NCBI GenBank assembly: GCA_965225735.1
Contig: CBDDBN010000029.1
Span: 62,001-126,000, forward strand
DNA length: 64,000 bases
Reading direction: 5' to 3'
From: Denitrobaculum sp965225735
Lineage (GTDB): Bacteria; Pseudomonadota; Alphaproteobacteria; Kiloniellales; Kiloniellaceae
Shown here: positions 51,622 to 60,851 of the stretch, piece by piece
Position numbering within the stretch: the stretch's first letter is position 1
Layout of the letters: the number at the start of each line of letters is the position of its first letter
Program-made: the position numbers and the translations under genes
The notes under the pieces: model-generated
What the model was told of the DNA's origin: nothing
Database searches by the model: none
The model's input: only the letters and a program-made list of their open reading frames with translations

Positions 51622-51660
51622 CCCTCTCCACCGATCAGAAAACGGGTGGAGAGGGTCTTT
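51622..51660 (+). terminator. Intrinsic terminator after the DM13 gene
   Basis: CCCTCTCCACC (51622-51632) and GGTGGAGAGGG (51645-51655) form a perfect 11-base-pair stem with a 12-base loop, followed by a T/C-rich tail TCTTTCTCTCT. It separates the DM13 gene from the convergent ABC operon and may serve both directions. Confidence 0.75.
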
Positions 51661-51665
51661 CTCTC

Positions 51666-52448
51666 TCAGCCAAAATCCTCGAATTGATCGATCGCCGCAC
51701 GATCGTATCCTCTGCTCGCAACCAGAAGCTGACGGGTGTAGCGCTGCTCCGGCTCACCGCGCGCCAGGTCGTCAGCACTGACCTCCTCGACAACTTCGCC
51801 GTTGCGCATGACCGCGATGCGGTCGCAGACGTGCGAAACCACGGCCAGATCGTGGCTGACCAGCACAAAGGTTAGCGACAACTCCTCGCGCAGGCGCATC
51901 AGCAGGTTCAGCACCTCCGCTTGCACGGAAACATCCAGCGCCGAGGTCGGCTCATCCAGCAAAAGGATTTTAGGACTCAAGATCAGCGCACGGGCAATCG
52001 CCACCCGCTGCCGCTGGCCGCCGGAGAGCTGATGCGGGAAGCGAAAGCGAAAGGCATGGCCCAACCCCACCTGCTCTAAGGCTTGCTCGACACGTTGATT
52101 TGCGTTGTCCAATCCCTGGATGGCGATCGGCTCCGACAGGATACGGTTCACCGTGTGCCGCGGATGCAGCGAACCGTAAGGATCCTGAAAGACCATCTGT
52201 ACGGTTTTGTAGAAGGAATCCGACCGGCGCGCGGTGGGGTCCAAAGCTTCGCCATCGACGACTACCCGGCCGCTCCAGCCAACCGCCAAGCCACAGAGTG
52301 CGCGCAAAACGGTCGACTTCCCCGAACCGGACTCCCCGACCAGACCGAAGGATTCACCCTGCGCAATGTGAAAGCTGACCTTCTTGACCGCGTGCACCAG
52401 ATCGGCGCCACTGGAGAAAGTTACGTCCAGGTCCTGAATATCGATCAT
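51666..52448 (-). CDS. Dipeptide-type ABC transporter ATPase (DppF-like)
   Basis: 260 residues. Walker A is GESGSGKSTVLRAL, the signature is LSGGQRQRVAIARAL, and Walker B is PKILLLDEPTSALDV. A C-terminal TRQLLVA-type oligopeptide-transporter extension is present (EPEQRYTRQLLVASR). ATG 52448 overlaps the stop of the DppD-like gene by four bases. Last gene of the importer operon. Confidence 0.92.
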   Translation of the reverse strand: MIDIQDLDVTFSSGADLVHAVKKVSFHIAQGESFGLVGESGSGKSTVLRALCGLAVGWSGRVVVDGEALDPTARRSDSFYKTVQMVFQDPYGSLHPRHTVNRILSEPIAIQGLDNANQRVEQALEQVGLGHAFRFRFPHQLSGGQRQRVAIARALILSPKILLLDEPTSALDVSVQAEVLNLLMRLREELSLTFVLVSHDLAVVSHVCDRIAVMRNGEVVEEVSADDLARGEPEQRYTRQLLVASRGYDRAAIDQFEDFG

Positions 52449-53281
52449 AGCAACCAGGCCGGGTCGCGCGCGAGGACCGGCAACGCCGCATGACGCGCAT
52501 CGATCTGCGGCAAACAATTCAGCAAGCCGCGCGTATAAGGATGCTGCGCCTGGTGCAAGTCCGCCGCCGCAATTTCCTCCATCACCTGCCCGCCGTACAT
52601 CACCAGGATCCGGTCGCAGAAGGACGCGACCAGGTTCAAATCGTGGCTAATGAAAATCACGCCCATGCCGCGTTGTGTGACAAGGTCGTCCAGGATCGCC
52701 AGAACCTGAAGCTGCACCGTGACGTCGAGCGCCGAGGTCGGCTCATCGGCGATCAACAGGTCAGGATCGGTGATCAGCATCATGGCAATCATGATGCGTT
52801 GCCCCATACCGCCGGAAACTTCGTGCGGATAAGCCCGGTAGACCCGTTCCGGATCGCGGATGCGGACCGCCTCCAGCATCTCCAGGGCTTTCGTCTTCGC
52901 GGTCGTTTTCGAGGCGTTGGCGTGCGCGCGATAGGCCTCGGCAATCTGACGCCCGACGGTCATGACCGGGTTGAGGGAGTACTTCGGATCCTGCATCACC
53001 ATGGAAATACGGCCACCACGCAGGTCGCGTAGCTGCCGGTCTGAGGCCGTCAGCAGATCGAAACCATCGAAGGTCATGGTCTCAGCTGTCACGCGCCCAG
53101 GCGGTGGCGTTAGGCGCAATAAGGCCCTGCCCGTCTGAGACTTACCCGAACCGGATTCACCGACAATGCCGAGCTTCTCGCGCCCGAGATCGAAGGAGAC
53201 CCCGCGCACGGCTTCGACGAGTCCTTTCCGGGTGTCGAAGGAAACCCGCAGATCGCGAACGGACAGCAAGCTCTCTGCCAT
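52445..53281 (-). CDS. Dipeptide-type ABC transporter ATPase (DppD-like)
   Basis: 278 residues. Walker A is GESGSGKSQTGRALL, the signature VSGGMGQRIMIAMM and Walker B PDLLIADEPTSALDV. The C-terminal QHPYTRGLLNCLPQ is the oligopeptide-family motif. Met replaces the usual Gln in LSGGQ-type (SGGMGQ), common in this subfamily. One base separates the permease stop from this start, so translation is coupled. Confidence 0.92.
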   Translation of the reverse strand: MAESLLSVRDLRVSFDTRKGLVEAVRGVSFDLGREKLGIVGESGSGKSQTGRALLRLTPPPGRVTAETMTFDGFDLLTASDRQLRDLRGGRISMVMQDPKYSLNPVMTVGRQIAEAYRAHANASKTTAKTKALEMLEAVRIRDPERVYRAYPHEVSGGMGQRIMIAMMLITDPDLLIADEPTSALDVTVQLQVLAILDDLVTQRGMGVIFISHDLNLVASFCDRILVMYGGQVMEEIAAADLHQAQHPYTRGLLNCLPQIDARHAALPVLARDPAWLL

Positions 53282-53282
53282 A

Positions 53283-54206
53283 TCAGTCCCCGCTCTTGGG
53301 ATCGAGGACGTCGCGCAGACCGTCGCCCAAAAGGTTGAAACCCAGGCTGACCACAAAGATCGCAATGCCTGGGATTGACGCTAGCCACCACTGATCCAGC
53401 AGAAATTTACGCCCGGAGGAAATCATCGCGCCCCATTCCGGCAACGGCGGTTGAGCGCCGAGCCCCAGGAACCCGAGCCCAGCAGCCGTCAGGATGATGC
53501 CGGCCATGTCCAGGGTCACGCGTACGATGATCGAAGAGGTACAGAGCGGCACCACATGGCCAAGGATGATCCGGCCCGAGGACGCACCCTGCAGACGGAT
53601 CGCCGCGATGTAATCGGCCTTGCGAATGGTGAGTGTTTCCGCTCGGGCGATACGCGCATAGGGCGGCCAGGAGGTGATGGCGATGGCAAAGATCGCGTTC
53701 TCGATACCTGGTCCCAAAGCCGAGACGAAAGCCAGCGCCAGGATCAAGCGCGGAAAAGCGAGGAAGATATCGGTGATGCGCATCAGGATCTTGTCAATCC
53801 AGCCACCGAAGTAACCTGCCGTGGTGCCGACCAACAGGCCCACAGGCGCCGCGATGATCGCCACCAGCACGACCACGTAGAGCGTGAGGCGCGTGCCGTA
53901 GACGATGCGGCTGTAGATGTCCCGGCCCAGTTCATCCGTACCGAACCAGTGGTCCGCGCCAGGCGGCAGCAAGCGGTTCTGCAGATCCGGCGCGATGGGC
54001 GACGCCGTGGCAAGCAAGGGCGCTAGCGCGGCAACGACAACCAAAAGCCCAACGATAATCAGGCCGAAGAGGGCCAGGCGATTGGCAGCGAACGCGAGCC
54101 AGGCGTAATAGGCGCGGCCACAACTGGCCTGCAGGCTGGATTCCGGGTTCTCGTTGGTGAGCCAGGCTTTAAGGCCAGTGGAGGAAGTCGCAGAGAACTC
54201 GGTCAT
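53283..54206 (-). CDS. Dipeptide-type ABC permease (DppC-like)
   Basis: 307 residues, six membrane helices. Family segments are HWFGTDELGRDIYSRIVYGT after the first helix, and the EAA loop in SWPPYARIARAETLTIRKAD. The C-terminal GLGFLGLGAQPPLPEWGAMI is the DppC hallmark. Its ATG overlaps the DppB-like stop by four bases. Confidence 0.94.
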   Translation of the reverse strand: MTEFSATSSTGLKAWLTNENPESSLQASCGRAYYAWLAFAANRLALFGLIIVGLLVVVAALAPLLATASPIAPDLQNRLLPPGADHWFGTDELGRDIYSRIVYGTRLTLYVVVLVAIIAAPVGLLVGTTAGYFGGWIDKILMRITDIFLAFPRLILALAFVSALGPGIENAIFAIAITSWPPYARIARAETLTIRKADYIAAIRLQGASSGRIILGHVVPLCTSSIIVRVTLDMAGIILTAAGLGFLGLGAQPPLPEWGAMISSGRKFLLDQWWLASIPGIAIFVVSLGFNLLGDGLRDVLDPKSGD

Positions 54207-55273
54207 TTGGCACGCGGATCCAGCAGGCGATAAAGAATGTCGGACAAGAGGTTCAGAGAGATAAAGACCGTTCCGACCACGACGGTGCCGCCGAGAACTG
54301 CGTTCATATCCGCCTGCAGGAGCGAATTGGTGATGTACTGCCCCAGTCCAGGCCAGGCAAAGACGATCTCAGTCAGCACCGAGCCTTCCAGAAGGTTTGC
54401 GTAGGACAGCGCGATCACCGTCACCAGGGGCACCATGACGTTGCCCAGGGCATGACGCCATATGATGCGCGTCTCGCTCAGACCCTTTACGCGGGCCGTC
54501 GTGATGTATTCCTGACTCAGTTGCTCCAGCATAAAGGAGCGGGTCATGCGGCTGATGTAAGCCAGACTGAAGTACCCGAGGATCGCAGCGGGCAGCACGA
54601 TATGGCTGAAGGCATTCGCGAAGACTTCCATCTCGCCGGCGATCAGGCTGTCGACCAGCAGCATGCCGGTCACAGGATCGACAATGTAGTCGTAGGCAAT
54701 ATCGAGCCGACCCGGACCTGCCACCCAGTCGAGCTTGGCATAGAACAACAGCAATCCGATCAGGCCGAGCCAGAAGACCGGCACCGAATAGCCCAACAGG
54801 CCCAAAACCCGGACCACTTGATCCGGCCAGCGGCCCTTGTTCACCGCCGCCACGACGCCCATCGGAATGCCGAGAACAACCCCAAAGATGGTGCCCAAGG
54901 TGGCCAGTTCCAGCGTCGCAGGAAAGACCCGCTTGATATCCTCGATCACCGGGTTGGCGGTGAGAACCGACTGGCCGAAATCGCCAACCGCCGCATTCTG
55001 GACATAGATGAGAAACTGTTGCCAAAGAGGCAGATGCAGCCCCAGCTCAATCTTCGCCTTCTCATAGGCCGAGGCCGAAGCATGATCGCCGACAGCCGCC
55101 AGCACCGGATCGATCGGCACGACTCGGCCGATAAAAAAGGTGACCATGAGCAGGCCCAGAAAGGTCAGTCCCAGGGTCACGACCAAGCCCAGGACCACCC
55201 GAACGGGGCGCGGCAACCGGAAACGCATCAAAGCTGATTCTCCGGTTGCCGCGCTATGCGTACCGTCTGTCAC
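54203..55273 (-). CDS. Dipeptide-type ABC permease (DppB-like)
   Basis: 356 residues, six membrane helices. The N-terminal half has HLPLWQQFLIYVQNAAVGDF and GIPMGVVAAVNKGRWPDQ. The EAA loop is SQEYITTARVKGLSETRIIW and the C-terminal LTEIVFAWPGLGQYITNSLL is typical of DppB. The N-terminal 20 residues before the first helix are variable. It starts 16 bases after the binding protein gene. Confidence 0.94.
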   Translation of the reverse strand: MTDGTHSAATGESALMRFRLPRPVRVVLGLVVTLGLTFLGLLMVTFFIGRVVPIDPVLAAVGDHASASAYEKAKIELGLHLPLWQQFLIYVQNAAVGDFGQSVLTANPVIEDIKRVFPATLELATLGTIFGVVLGIPMGVVAAVNKGRWPDQVVRVLGLLGYSVPVFWLGLIGLLLFYAKLDWVAGPGRLDIAYDYIVDPVTGMLLVDSLIAGEMEVFANAFSHIVLPAAILGYFSLAYISRMTRSFMLEQLSQEYITTARVKGLSETRIIWRHALGNVMVPLVTVIALSYANLLEGSVLTEIVFAWPGLGQYITNSLLQADMNAVLGGTVVVGTVFISLNLLSDILYRLLDPRAK

Positions 55274-55289
55274 AGGATACCCCGAAGGA

Positions 55290-56876
55290 CTATTCCTTGG
55301 TCACCTTGTGGTAGCGGTTGTCGTCAAACGCCGGGCCGATAATGAAGCCCTTGGTATTGGCTCGCTCGGCGACGACTTCGATATCCTGCAGCATAACGAC
55401 GAAGGGCGAGACCTGCTGATGTTCGCGCTGCAGCGCCAGATACATCTCGGCCCGCTTGGCGGCATCCCGCTCCAGGACGGCGGCATCCGCCAGCTTCGTC
55501 ATCTCCGGAATGTCCCAGGAGTTCCGCCAGGCCAGAGGCTTGGATTTGGCATCGTCGGAGTTATCCGGATTGCGCGCAAAGGTATCGGCATTGGTGTGTG
55601 GATCCTGATAGTCCGGGCCCCAGCGTCCGATGTAGATGTCGTGATTTCGCGCGCGGTACTTGGTCAGCGTCTGCTTGCCATCGCCAGGGATAATCTCCAA
55701 CTTGACCCCGGCCTGAGCGAAGGTGGCCTGGATCGACTGTGCCATCTCGGTGATCTCAGCGGTGTTACGCGTATCCATGGTAATGCTGAAGCCATCGGAC
55801 AAGCCGGCTTCCGCCAGCAGGCTCTTCGCCTTCTCTACATCGAGGCTGAAAGGCGTTTCCGTCAAAGCACCCAAGAAACCCTTCGGCAGGAAGGCCTGAT
55901 GTACCGTGGCCTTACCCTTCATGATGGTCTGTTCGATGCCCTTGTAGTCGACCAGATACTTCAGCGCCTGCCGCACCTGCGGTTTGCTCAAAAACTCGTT
56001 CTTCTGACTCAAGCCGAGATAGTAGACGGCCCCCTTCTCGCCTTGGCGAACCCGGATATCCGCGTTGCCGGCCAGACCGGCAAGCTGGTCAGCACCCAGT
56101 TTCCGCGCGATGTCGATGTCGCCCTTTTCCAGAAGCAGGCGTTGGGTTGCCGGCTCGGGGATGTGACGCACCACAACCCGCTTCATAGCAGGCTTGTCAC
56201 CCCAGTAGCCGTCGTTCCGGTCGAGGACCAGAACTTCGTTAGCCTTCCACTGGCGAAGCTTGAAAGCGCTGGATCCGGCGTAGTTGGTCCGCAGCCACTT
56301 GTGGCCCAGATCACCATCTTCCTCGTTGGCCAAAACTTCTTTTTTATCGACGACCGAACTGATCGTGGCGGTCAGACAATAGAGCAGGAAAGTGGGCGCG
56401 TAGGCTTGGTCGGTCTCAATCACCAAAGTCGACTCGTCGACAGCCTTGATCTTCTCCATAACGTTCTCGGGCGTGAAGCCGAACTGCGTCAGGATGAAAG
56501 CCGGGGACTTATCCAGAATGATCGCGCGCTGAAGAGAAAAAGCCGCATCTTCCGCCGTCAGAGGATTACCTGAAACGAATTGGATACCGGACCGCATTTT
56601 GAAGGTGTAGGTCTTGCCGTCTTCGGAAATCGTCCAGCTTTCAGCGGCCACGCCGTAAATCTTGGAAACATCTTCGATATCGTAGCCGATCAGGCGATCG
56701 TAAGTGTTGCCCGCGTATTCGGCGCCCGAGAACTCAAAGATCTCCGCAGGGTCGAGCGTAATGATATCGTCAATGGCATTGGCCATGATGAGCGTATCTT
56801 TTGGCGTCTCCGCAAAAGCTGCCGGAGTGGCCCAGGCCAAAGCGGCAATCGCGGCCGCTCCCAATAGTCTTCGCAT
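55290..56876 (-). CDS. ABC transporter periplasmic substrate-binding protein (SBP_bac_5)
   Basis: 528 residues. A signal peptide (cut near AAFAETP, residue 22) precedes a DppA-like domain: ITLDPAEIFEFSG, AESWTISEDGKTYTFKMRSG and the middle YYLGLSQKNEFLSKPQVRQA region. The start has an AGGAGGTCAGGAAC ribosome binding site. The ligand (dipeptide, longer peptide or other) cannot be read. The operon continues with two permeases and two ATPases, giving a complete importer. Confidence 0.93.
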   Translation of the reverse strand: MRRLLGAAAIAALAWATPAAFAETPKDTLIMANAIDDIITLDPAEIFEFSGAEYAGNTYDRLIGYDIEDVSKIYGVAAESWTISEDGKTYTFKMRSGIQFVSGNPLTAEDAAFSLQRAIILDKSPAFILTQFGFTPENVMEKIKAVDESTLVIETDQAYAPTFLLYCLTATISSVVDKKEVLANEEDGDLGHKWLRTNYAGSSAFKLRQWKANEVLVLDRNDGYWGDKPAMKRVVVRHIPEPATQRLLLEKGDIDIARKLGADQLAGLAGNADIRVRQGEKGAVYYLGLSQKNEFLSKPQVRQALKYLVDYKGIEQTIMKGKATVHQAFLPKGFLGALTETPFSLDVEKAKSLLAEAGLSDGFSITMDTRNTAEITEMAQSIQATFAQAGVKLEIIPGDGKQTLTKYRARNHDIYIGRWGPDYQDPHTNADTFARNPDNSDDAKSKPLAWRNSWDIPEMTKLADAAVLERDAAKRAEMYLALQREHQQVSPFVVMLQDIEVVAERANTKGFIIGPAFDDNRYHKVTKE

Positions 56877-57036
56877 GTTCCTGACCTCCTGTTGTTATAA
56901 TTTCTGTGCTCAGCCAGAAGGACTCTGGCCGACAATTTGGCACTTCGCCGCTAGGGAAAATTCGCGGTCATGTATGAAAGCATGCCTTATCGGCGGAAGA
57001 CTGTAAACGATCTCAAACTTACCGCAGGTAGCCCGA

Positions 57037-57966
57037 TCAACGCGCGGGCAACGCTCCAAGCGGGACCCAGCCCTGCAGAACAAGCGTGGCGCCGAGAACG
57101 ATGATCACACCCGGTAAAACCATGAGACTCGCAGGCGCCTGACCCAGAATCCAGGTCAGCACAAGGACCAGCGCAGGGTTCATGTAGCTGTAGGCCATCA
57201 CCCTGGTCGGCCCCAGTCGAACGGTCGAATACTGGGTCAGGAAAAAGGTGATCAGGGTGGTGAAGATCGCGAGGTAAGCCGTGCCCAGATACACACCCGT
57301 CTCAACCGCGGCCCAGTCTGTCTCAAGCAGGCGCGGGACCGACAGCAGGAACAGCCACAAGGCGCCTGTCGCAAGTGTCCAAAAGGTCATGACGGGCATG
57401 ACTTCGCCCCGATGAAAGAATTTGACCAGGGGTGTATAGAAACCGAAGAAAATACAGCCGAGAAAGAAGATCGGATCGCCGTGATTGAGCTCCAGGCCCA
57501 GGAGACGATCCGGGTCACCCCGGAAAACCACCCAGAGAGCGCCGACCGAACCGAGAATGAGGGCGATCAGCTTCTTCCGGCCCAGGCGATCCTTCAGCAG
57601 CACTGCGGAGACGATGGCCGCAATGCCGGGAATGAATGTAAAGAGCGCACCGGTATTAAGGGCGGTCGTCGTGCGCAAGGCCTCGAACATACACCAGAAA
57701 AAACCCACCATGCAGGCGCTGATTGCCGCATACCGGGCAAGATCGCGCAGACCCGGCATCGAAAGGCCGTACCGCAAAACAACAATAGGCAGGAACAGCG
57801 CCGCAGCGATGAGGAAACGCAAAAACGTGAGGACAAGCGAATCCAGTTCCTCAGCAATTTCAGCGACGACCGGAAAGGATGTCGCGATCAAGAGAGTCGC
57901 AATCAACATACGACCGTGATCGCGCCATCCGACCGGCAGTACAGCAGCGGAAGCGGGAGAGGACAC
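57037..57966 (-). CDS. EamA-family (drug/metabolite) exporter
   Basis: 309 residues, ten membrane helices in two EamA halves. The first half has LTFLRFLIAAALFLPIVVLR and NTGALFTFIPGIAAIVSAVL, the second RLGPTRVMAYSYMNPALVLV and the GVIIVLGATLVLQGW end. Relatives export amino acids or other small metabolites. The gene starts 9 bases after the stop of the M14 carboxypeptidase, so it is probably co-transcribed with it. Confidence 0.9.
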   Translation of the reverse strand: MSSPASAAVLPVGWRDHGRMLIATLLIATSFPVVAEIAEELDSLVLTFLRFLIAAALFLPIVVLRYGLSMPGLRDLARYAAISACMVGFFWCMFEALRTTTALNTGALFTFIPGIAAIVSAVLLKDRLGRKKLIALILGSVGALWVVFRGDPDRLLGLELNHGDPIFFLGCIFFGFYTPLVKFFHRGEVMPVMTFWTLATGALWLFLLSVPRLLETDWAAVETGVYLGTAYLAIFTTLITFFLTQYSTVRLGPTRVMAYSYMNPALVLVLTWILGQAPASLMVLPGVIIVLGATLVLQGWVPLGALPAR

Positions 57967-57975
57967 AAACAGCCG

Positions 57976-59100
57976 CTAGAGACGGTCTACGACGGAGTAG
58001 ATCGCATCTACGCAGGAGCGCGCCAAATGGCCACAACGGTCTGGCGACCAGCCAAAGACTGCATCCGGCGAATCCTTGGTGTCCTTGAAGGGCTGCTCCA
58101 GGGTCATAGAGAGGCTGCCAAAGGTCTCGGCCGTGTAGTTGGTGCACATGGCAAAGCTCGCCTCACCCGGTTTGGTCTCCGGATAGCCGTACTTGGTCTG
58201 AAAGTCTGGCGAGATCGCCGCCAGCTTTTCGCGGAAGTCGCGATAGAGCTGGAGCCGTGCATCGGTCATGGATGGGATACCATTAAAGCCGGCGATGAAG
58301 TTGTAGGGTAGAGCTTCGTCGCCATGCACGTCGAGACAGAGCTTCACACCGGTCTGCTTCATACGTTCGCGGACCAGGAAGACTTCTGGGCTGCGCTCCA
58401 GGGATGCGGTTTCCCATTCCCGGTTCAGGTTGACACCCTTGGCGTTGGTCCGCAGATGACCACGCCGGCTGCCATCCGGGTTCATATTGGGCACCACGTA
58501 AAAGACCGTCTTTTCCAGCAACGCACGGACGACCGGATCGTGCGGATCGGTCATGCGGTCGAGGAAGCCTTCCATCCACCACTCCGCCATAGTCTCACCG
58601 GGATGCTGGCGTGCGATAACCCAGCAAGGCAAGCGTCCCTCGCCCGGCTTTCCAATGGTCAGCAGGTCCATCGCCTGCCCATCCAGGGTCTCGCCCAGGA
58701 CCTCGAGCGTTACGTTCGGGGCTTCGGCGGTGCTCGCGACCAGATCCGCATGACGCTCCATGGAGAAGGGTGCGAAATAGGCAAAGTAGATCGCGTCCTG
58801 CTCCAGAGTGTGGCGCAAGGTCATAACCTTGCCGTCGAAGTCGGTATCGACCCGGAACCAGGTCTCGCGATCGTAGGAAGCAACTGCGCGATAATCTTCG
58901 AATCCGCCGGCATAGGTCACTTCACCGGCATTGACGATCTCGACCGCAACCTCGGCGCCGCGCCGGTCGATCAGCCGGAAGTAAAACCACTGTAGGAAGT
59001 CGGACTCATTGTCCTTGCGAATGCGAACCTTGGGCTTACCGGCATCGCTGAGATCGACCACCTCAATATTGCCGCCATCGAAAGAGCTGTTGATCTGCAC
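57976..59100 (-). CDS. M14-family cytosolic carboxypeptidase
   Basis: 374 residues, no signal peptide. An N-terminal beta-sandwich domain (about 1-125) typical of cytosolic carboxypeptidases precedes the M14 domain. Zinc ligands are His and Glu in ARQHPGETMAEWWMEG and His in CLDVHGDEALP; the catalytic Glu is in SLSMTLEQPF. NMNPDGSRRGHLRTNAKGVN is the substrate-carboxylate region. The start is a GTG with GAGG upstream. Eukaryotic relatives remove C-terminal residues such as glutamate from proteins; the bacterial role is peptide trimming. Likely first gene before EamA. Confidence 0.9.
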   Translation of the reverse strand: MQINSSFDGGNIEVVDLSDAGKPKVRIRKDNESDFLQWFYFRLIDRRGAEVAVEIVNAGEVTYAGGFEDYRAVASYDRETWFRVDTDFDGKVMTLRHTLEQDAIYFAYFAPFSMERHADLVASTAEAPNVTLEVLGETLDGQAMDLLTIGKPGEGRLPCWVIARQHPGETMAEWWMEGFLDRMTDPHDPVVRALLEKTVFYVVPNMNPDGSRRGHLRTNAKGVNLNREWETASLERSPEVFLVRERMKQTGVKLCLDVHGDEALPYNFIAGFNGIPSMTDARLQLYRDFREKLAAISPDFQTKYGYPETKPGEASFAMCTNYTAETFGSLSMTLEQPFKDTKDSPDAVFGWSPDRCGHLARSCVDAIYSVVDRL

Positions 59101-59228
59101 GGAACCTCACAAAAGCCGGGGTACGCAGATCTGCTGAAGCGTGACCAGTCAGGATCTGCAGGGGAACATCGATGCCATGCAGCATAGAAATTCCCCCCGC
59201 CTCGGCAACAGCAATGTTGCTTGGCCGT

Positions 59229-59540
59229 CTATTGAGGTGCCAGTTGCAGCCTAAGTCCTTCCAGTTCCTCCGAAAAGAGAATCTGGCAGCTCAAACGGGA
59301 TTCATCTTCCACCTCGAAGGCCTCGTCCAGCATATCGACTTCTTCATCCGAGGCTTCGTAGAGCTTTCCCTGCCATTCGGGATCGACATAAACGTGACAT
59401 GTGGCGCAGCTGCAGGCGCCACCGCACTCCGCCTTGATGGGCAGGCCGTGATCACGGATGATTTCCATCACGCGCCATCCCTCGATGGCATCAAGTCGGT
59501 GCTCGGTCCCCTCGAGGTCCGTCACAAAGATATGGCTCAT
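59229..59540 (-). CDS. Adrenodoxin-type [2Fe-2S] ferredoxin
   Basis: 103 residues. The iron-sulfur cysteines are in ECGGACSCATCHVYV (C-x5-C-x2-C) and a fourth in SRLSCQILF. The layout (long spacing to the fourth Cys, acidic DEEVDMLDEAF loop) matches adrenodoxin-like ferredoxins, which pass electrons to P450s, Fe-S assembly or other oxidases. ATG 59540 is preferred over upstream in-frame starts. It lies 53 bases after cysH on the same strand, so a role in sulfite reduction is possible. Confidence 0.92.
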   Translation of the reverse strand: MSHIFVTDLEGTEHRLDAIEGWRVMEIIRDHGLPIKAECGGACSCATCHVYVDPEWQGKLYEASDEEVDMLDEAFEVEDESRLSCQILFSEELEGLRLQLAPQ

Positions 59541-59593
59541 TGCTTGTCTCTTTATCGTCTTCAAATGTTCTGGAATGGATAGAAGCCGCTTGC

Positions 59594-60340
59594 TCAGCAT
59601 CCAGGCAAAGGCGCGCCTGGCCGGCGAGACGCGGGACCAACCGGCGTCGGCCGATCATGGATGCCGCACTCGGTCTTCCCGGAACCTGCCCAACGTCCCG
59701 AGCGCACGGCGCTTTCGTCCACTGGCGCCTGCGTGCAGGGCGTGCAACCGATCGAGAGATAACCGTCCTCGGTCAATGGATGCCGCGGCAGGTTTAGATC
59801 ATCAAAGGTCGATTCAATTCGATCAGGCGACCAGTCGACGATCGGGTTGAGCTTGAAATGCGCTCCATCGTGCTCGATCCGCGGCAGATAGGCACGCAGC
59901 GCACCATGGAAATGCTTGCGGCCCGTTATCCAGGCGTCGAAACCTTTCAGTGCGCGTGCCAGGGGTTCAACTTTGCGGAGCTGACAACAGCGCACCGTGT
60001 TGCGCTGCCATAGATTGCCGTCCGGATCTTCCTGCGCAAGCTCGGCCACGACCGGCTCTATCGAGCGCACATCCGTCAAACCGAAGTGATCCACCAGTTG
60101 ATCCCGGTAGTCCAAGGTCTCGGGAAAGTGCTTGCCGGTATCCAGGAAGATCACCGGCACCGAACGGTCGATCTCAGCCACCAGGCTGAGAACCACCGCC
60201 GACTCGGCGCCAAAGGACGAGACCACGGCAAGCCGCCCCGGAAAGATCTCCCGGATGGCCGCGCGCAGCAGTTCCCTGTCCGGCAGATCCCGATAACGCT
60301 CTATCAGGCTCTCCGGCGCAACGTCATTTGGTTGCGTCAT
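59594..60340 (-). CDS. cysH: Adenylylsulfate (APS-type) reductase
   Basis: 248 residues. It reduces activated sulfate to sulfite. The nucleotide-binding part is AVVSSFGAESAVVLSLVAE. The [4Fe-4S] cysteines are in TVRCCQLRKVEPL and IGCTPCTQAP, which places it in the APS-reducing class common in alphaproteobacteria. The catalytic cysteine is in GSGKTECGIH. Ten bases separate it from the DUF934 gene. The C-terminus beyond the catalytic cysteine (RPTPVGPASRRPG) is longer than in most family members. Confidence 0.92.
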   Translation of the reverse strand: MTQPNDVAPESLIERYRDLPDRELLRAAIREIFPGRLAVVSSFGAESAVVLSLVAEIDRSVPVIFLDTGKHFPETLDYRDQLVDHFGLTDVRSIEPVVAELAQEDPDGNLWQRNTVRCCQLRKVEPLARALKGFDAWITGRKHFHGALRAYLPRIEHDGAHFKLNPIVDWSPDRIESTFDDLNLPRHPLTEDGYLSIGCTPCTQAPVDESAVRSGRWAGSGKTECGIHDRPTPVGPASRRPGAPLPGC

Positions 60341-60350
60341 GTGACGGTCT

Positions 60351-60851
60351 TTAGGCGACGGCGGGCCGTGTACGCCGCAAGGCCAAAGCCGGGCGTCGGG
60401 CATCCGCACCCGGCTGATAGGTCACGGAGATTTCAGAAATGGCTTGTTCCCAAGCCTCTGCGGCGGCTTCATTCGCAACCTCAAAGGCGTCGAAGCCACA
60501 GCGCTGCATCAAGAGGAACTGATCCCGGAAGACGCCGCCTACCGCCCGGACTTCGCCTTGGAAGCTGTAGCGTTCCCGCAGCAAGCGCGCATAGGAATAG
60601 GCCCGTCCGTCATTGAACTTGGGAAACTCCAAGGCGACCAGGGCAAAGCGGTCGAGGTCCTCCGCCACCAATGCCGGCGACTGATCGCTTCGCAGTCGAA
60701 GGCCTAGTGGTGTATTGCGGGCCAACAGGCTCTCACGTTCCTTCTCCCAACGCTCCAGGGAGACGATAACCGGGCCGTCACGCAGGTCGTCCTCGTCGGT
60801 CAGTGTCTGCCAGCTGTCCTCAGCCAGCGCGCCTTCTTTAATGAGCGGCAT
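60351..60851 (-). CDS. DUF934 protein of the sulfite reductase operon
   Basis: 166 residues, the DUF934 family (sometimes annotated as oxidoreductase). Conserved segments are LALVALEFPKFNDGRAYSYA-type VALEFPKFNDGRAYSYARL, then LRERYSFQGEVRAVGGVFRD and QFLLMQRCGFDAFEV. It is regularly found between cysI and cysH in proteobacteria, and a role in electron delivery or assembly has been guessed. It overlaps the cysI end by 14 bases, so translation is coupled. Confidence 0.9.
   Translation of the reverse strand: MPLIKEGALAEDSWQTLTDEDDLRDGPVIVSLERWEKERESLLARNTPLGLRLRSDQSPALVAEDLDRFALVALEFPKFNDGRAYSYARLLRERYSFQGEVRAVGGVFRDQFLLMQRCGFDAFEVANEAAAEAWEQAISEISVTYQPGADARRPALALRRTRPAVA

Noticed and set aside
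55140..56573. Long open frame antisense to the substrate-binding protein (477 codons)
   Set aside because: It is opposite a clear SBP_bac_5 gene and the translation has no family features.
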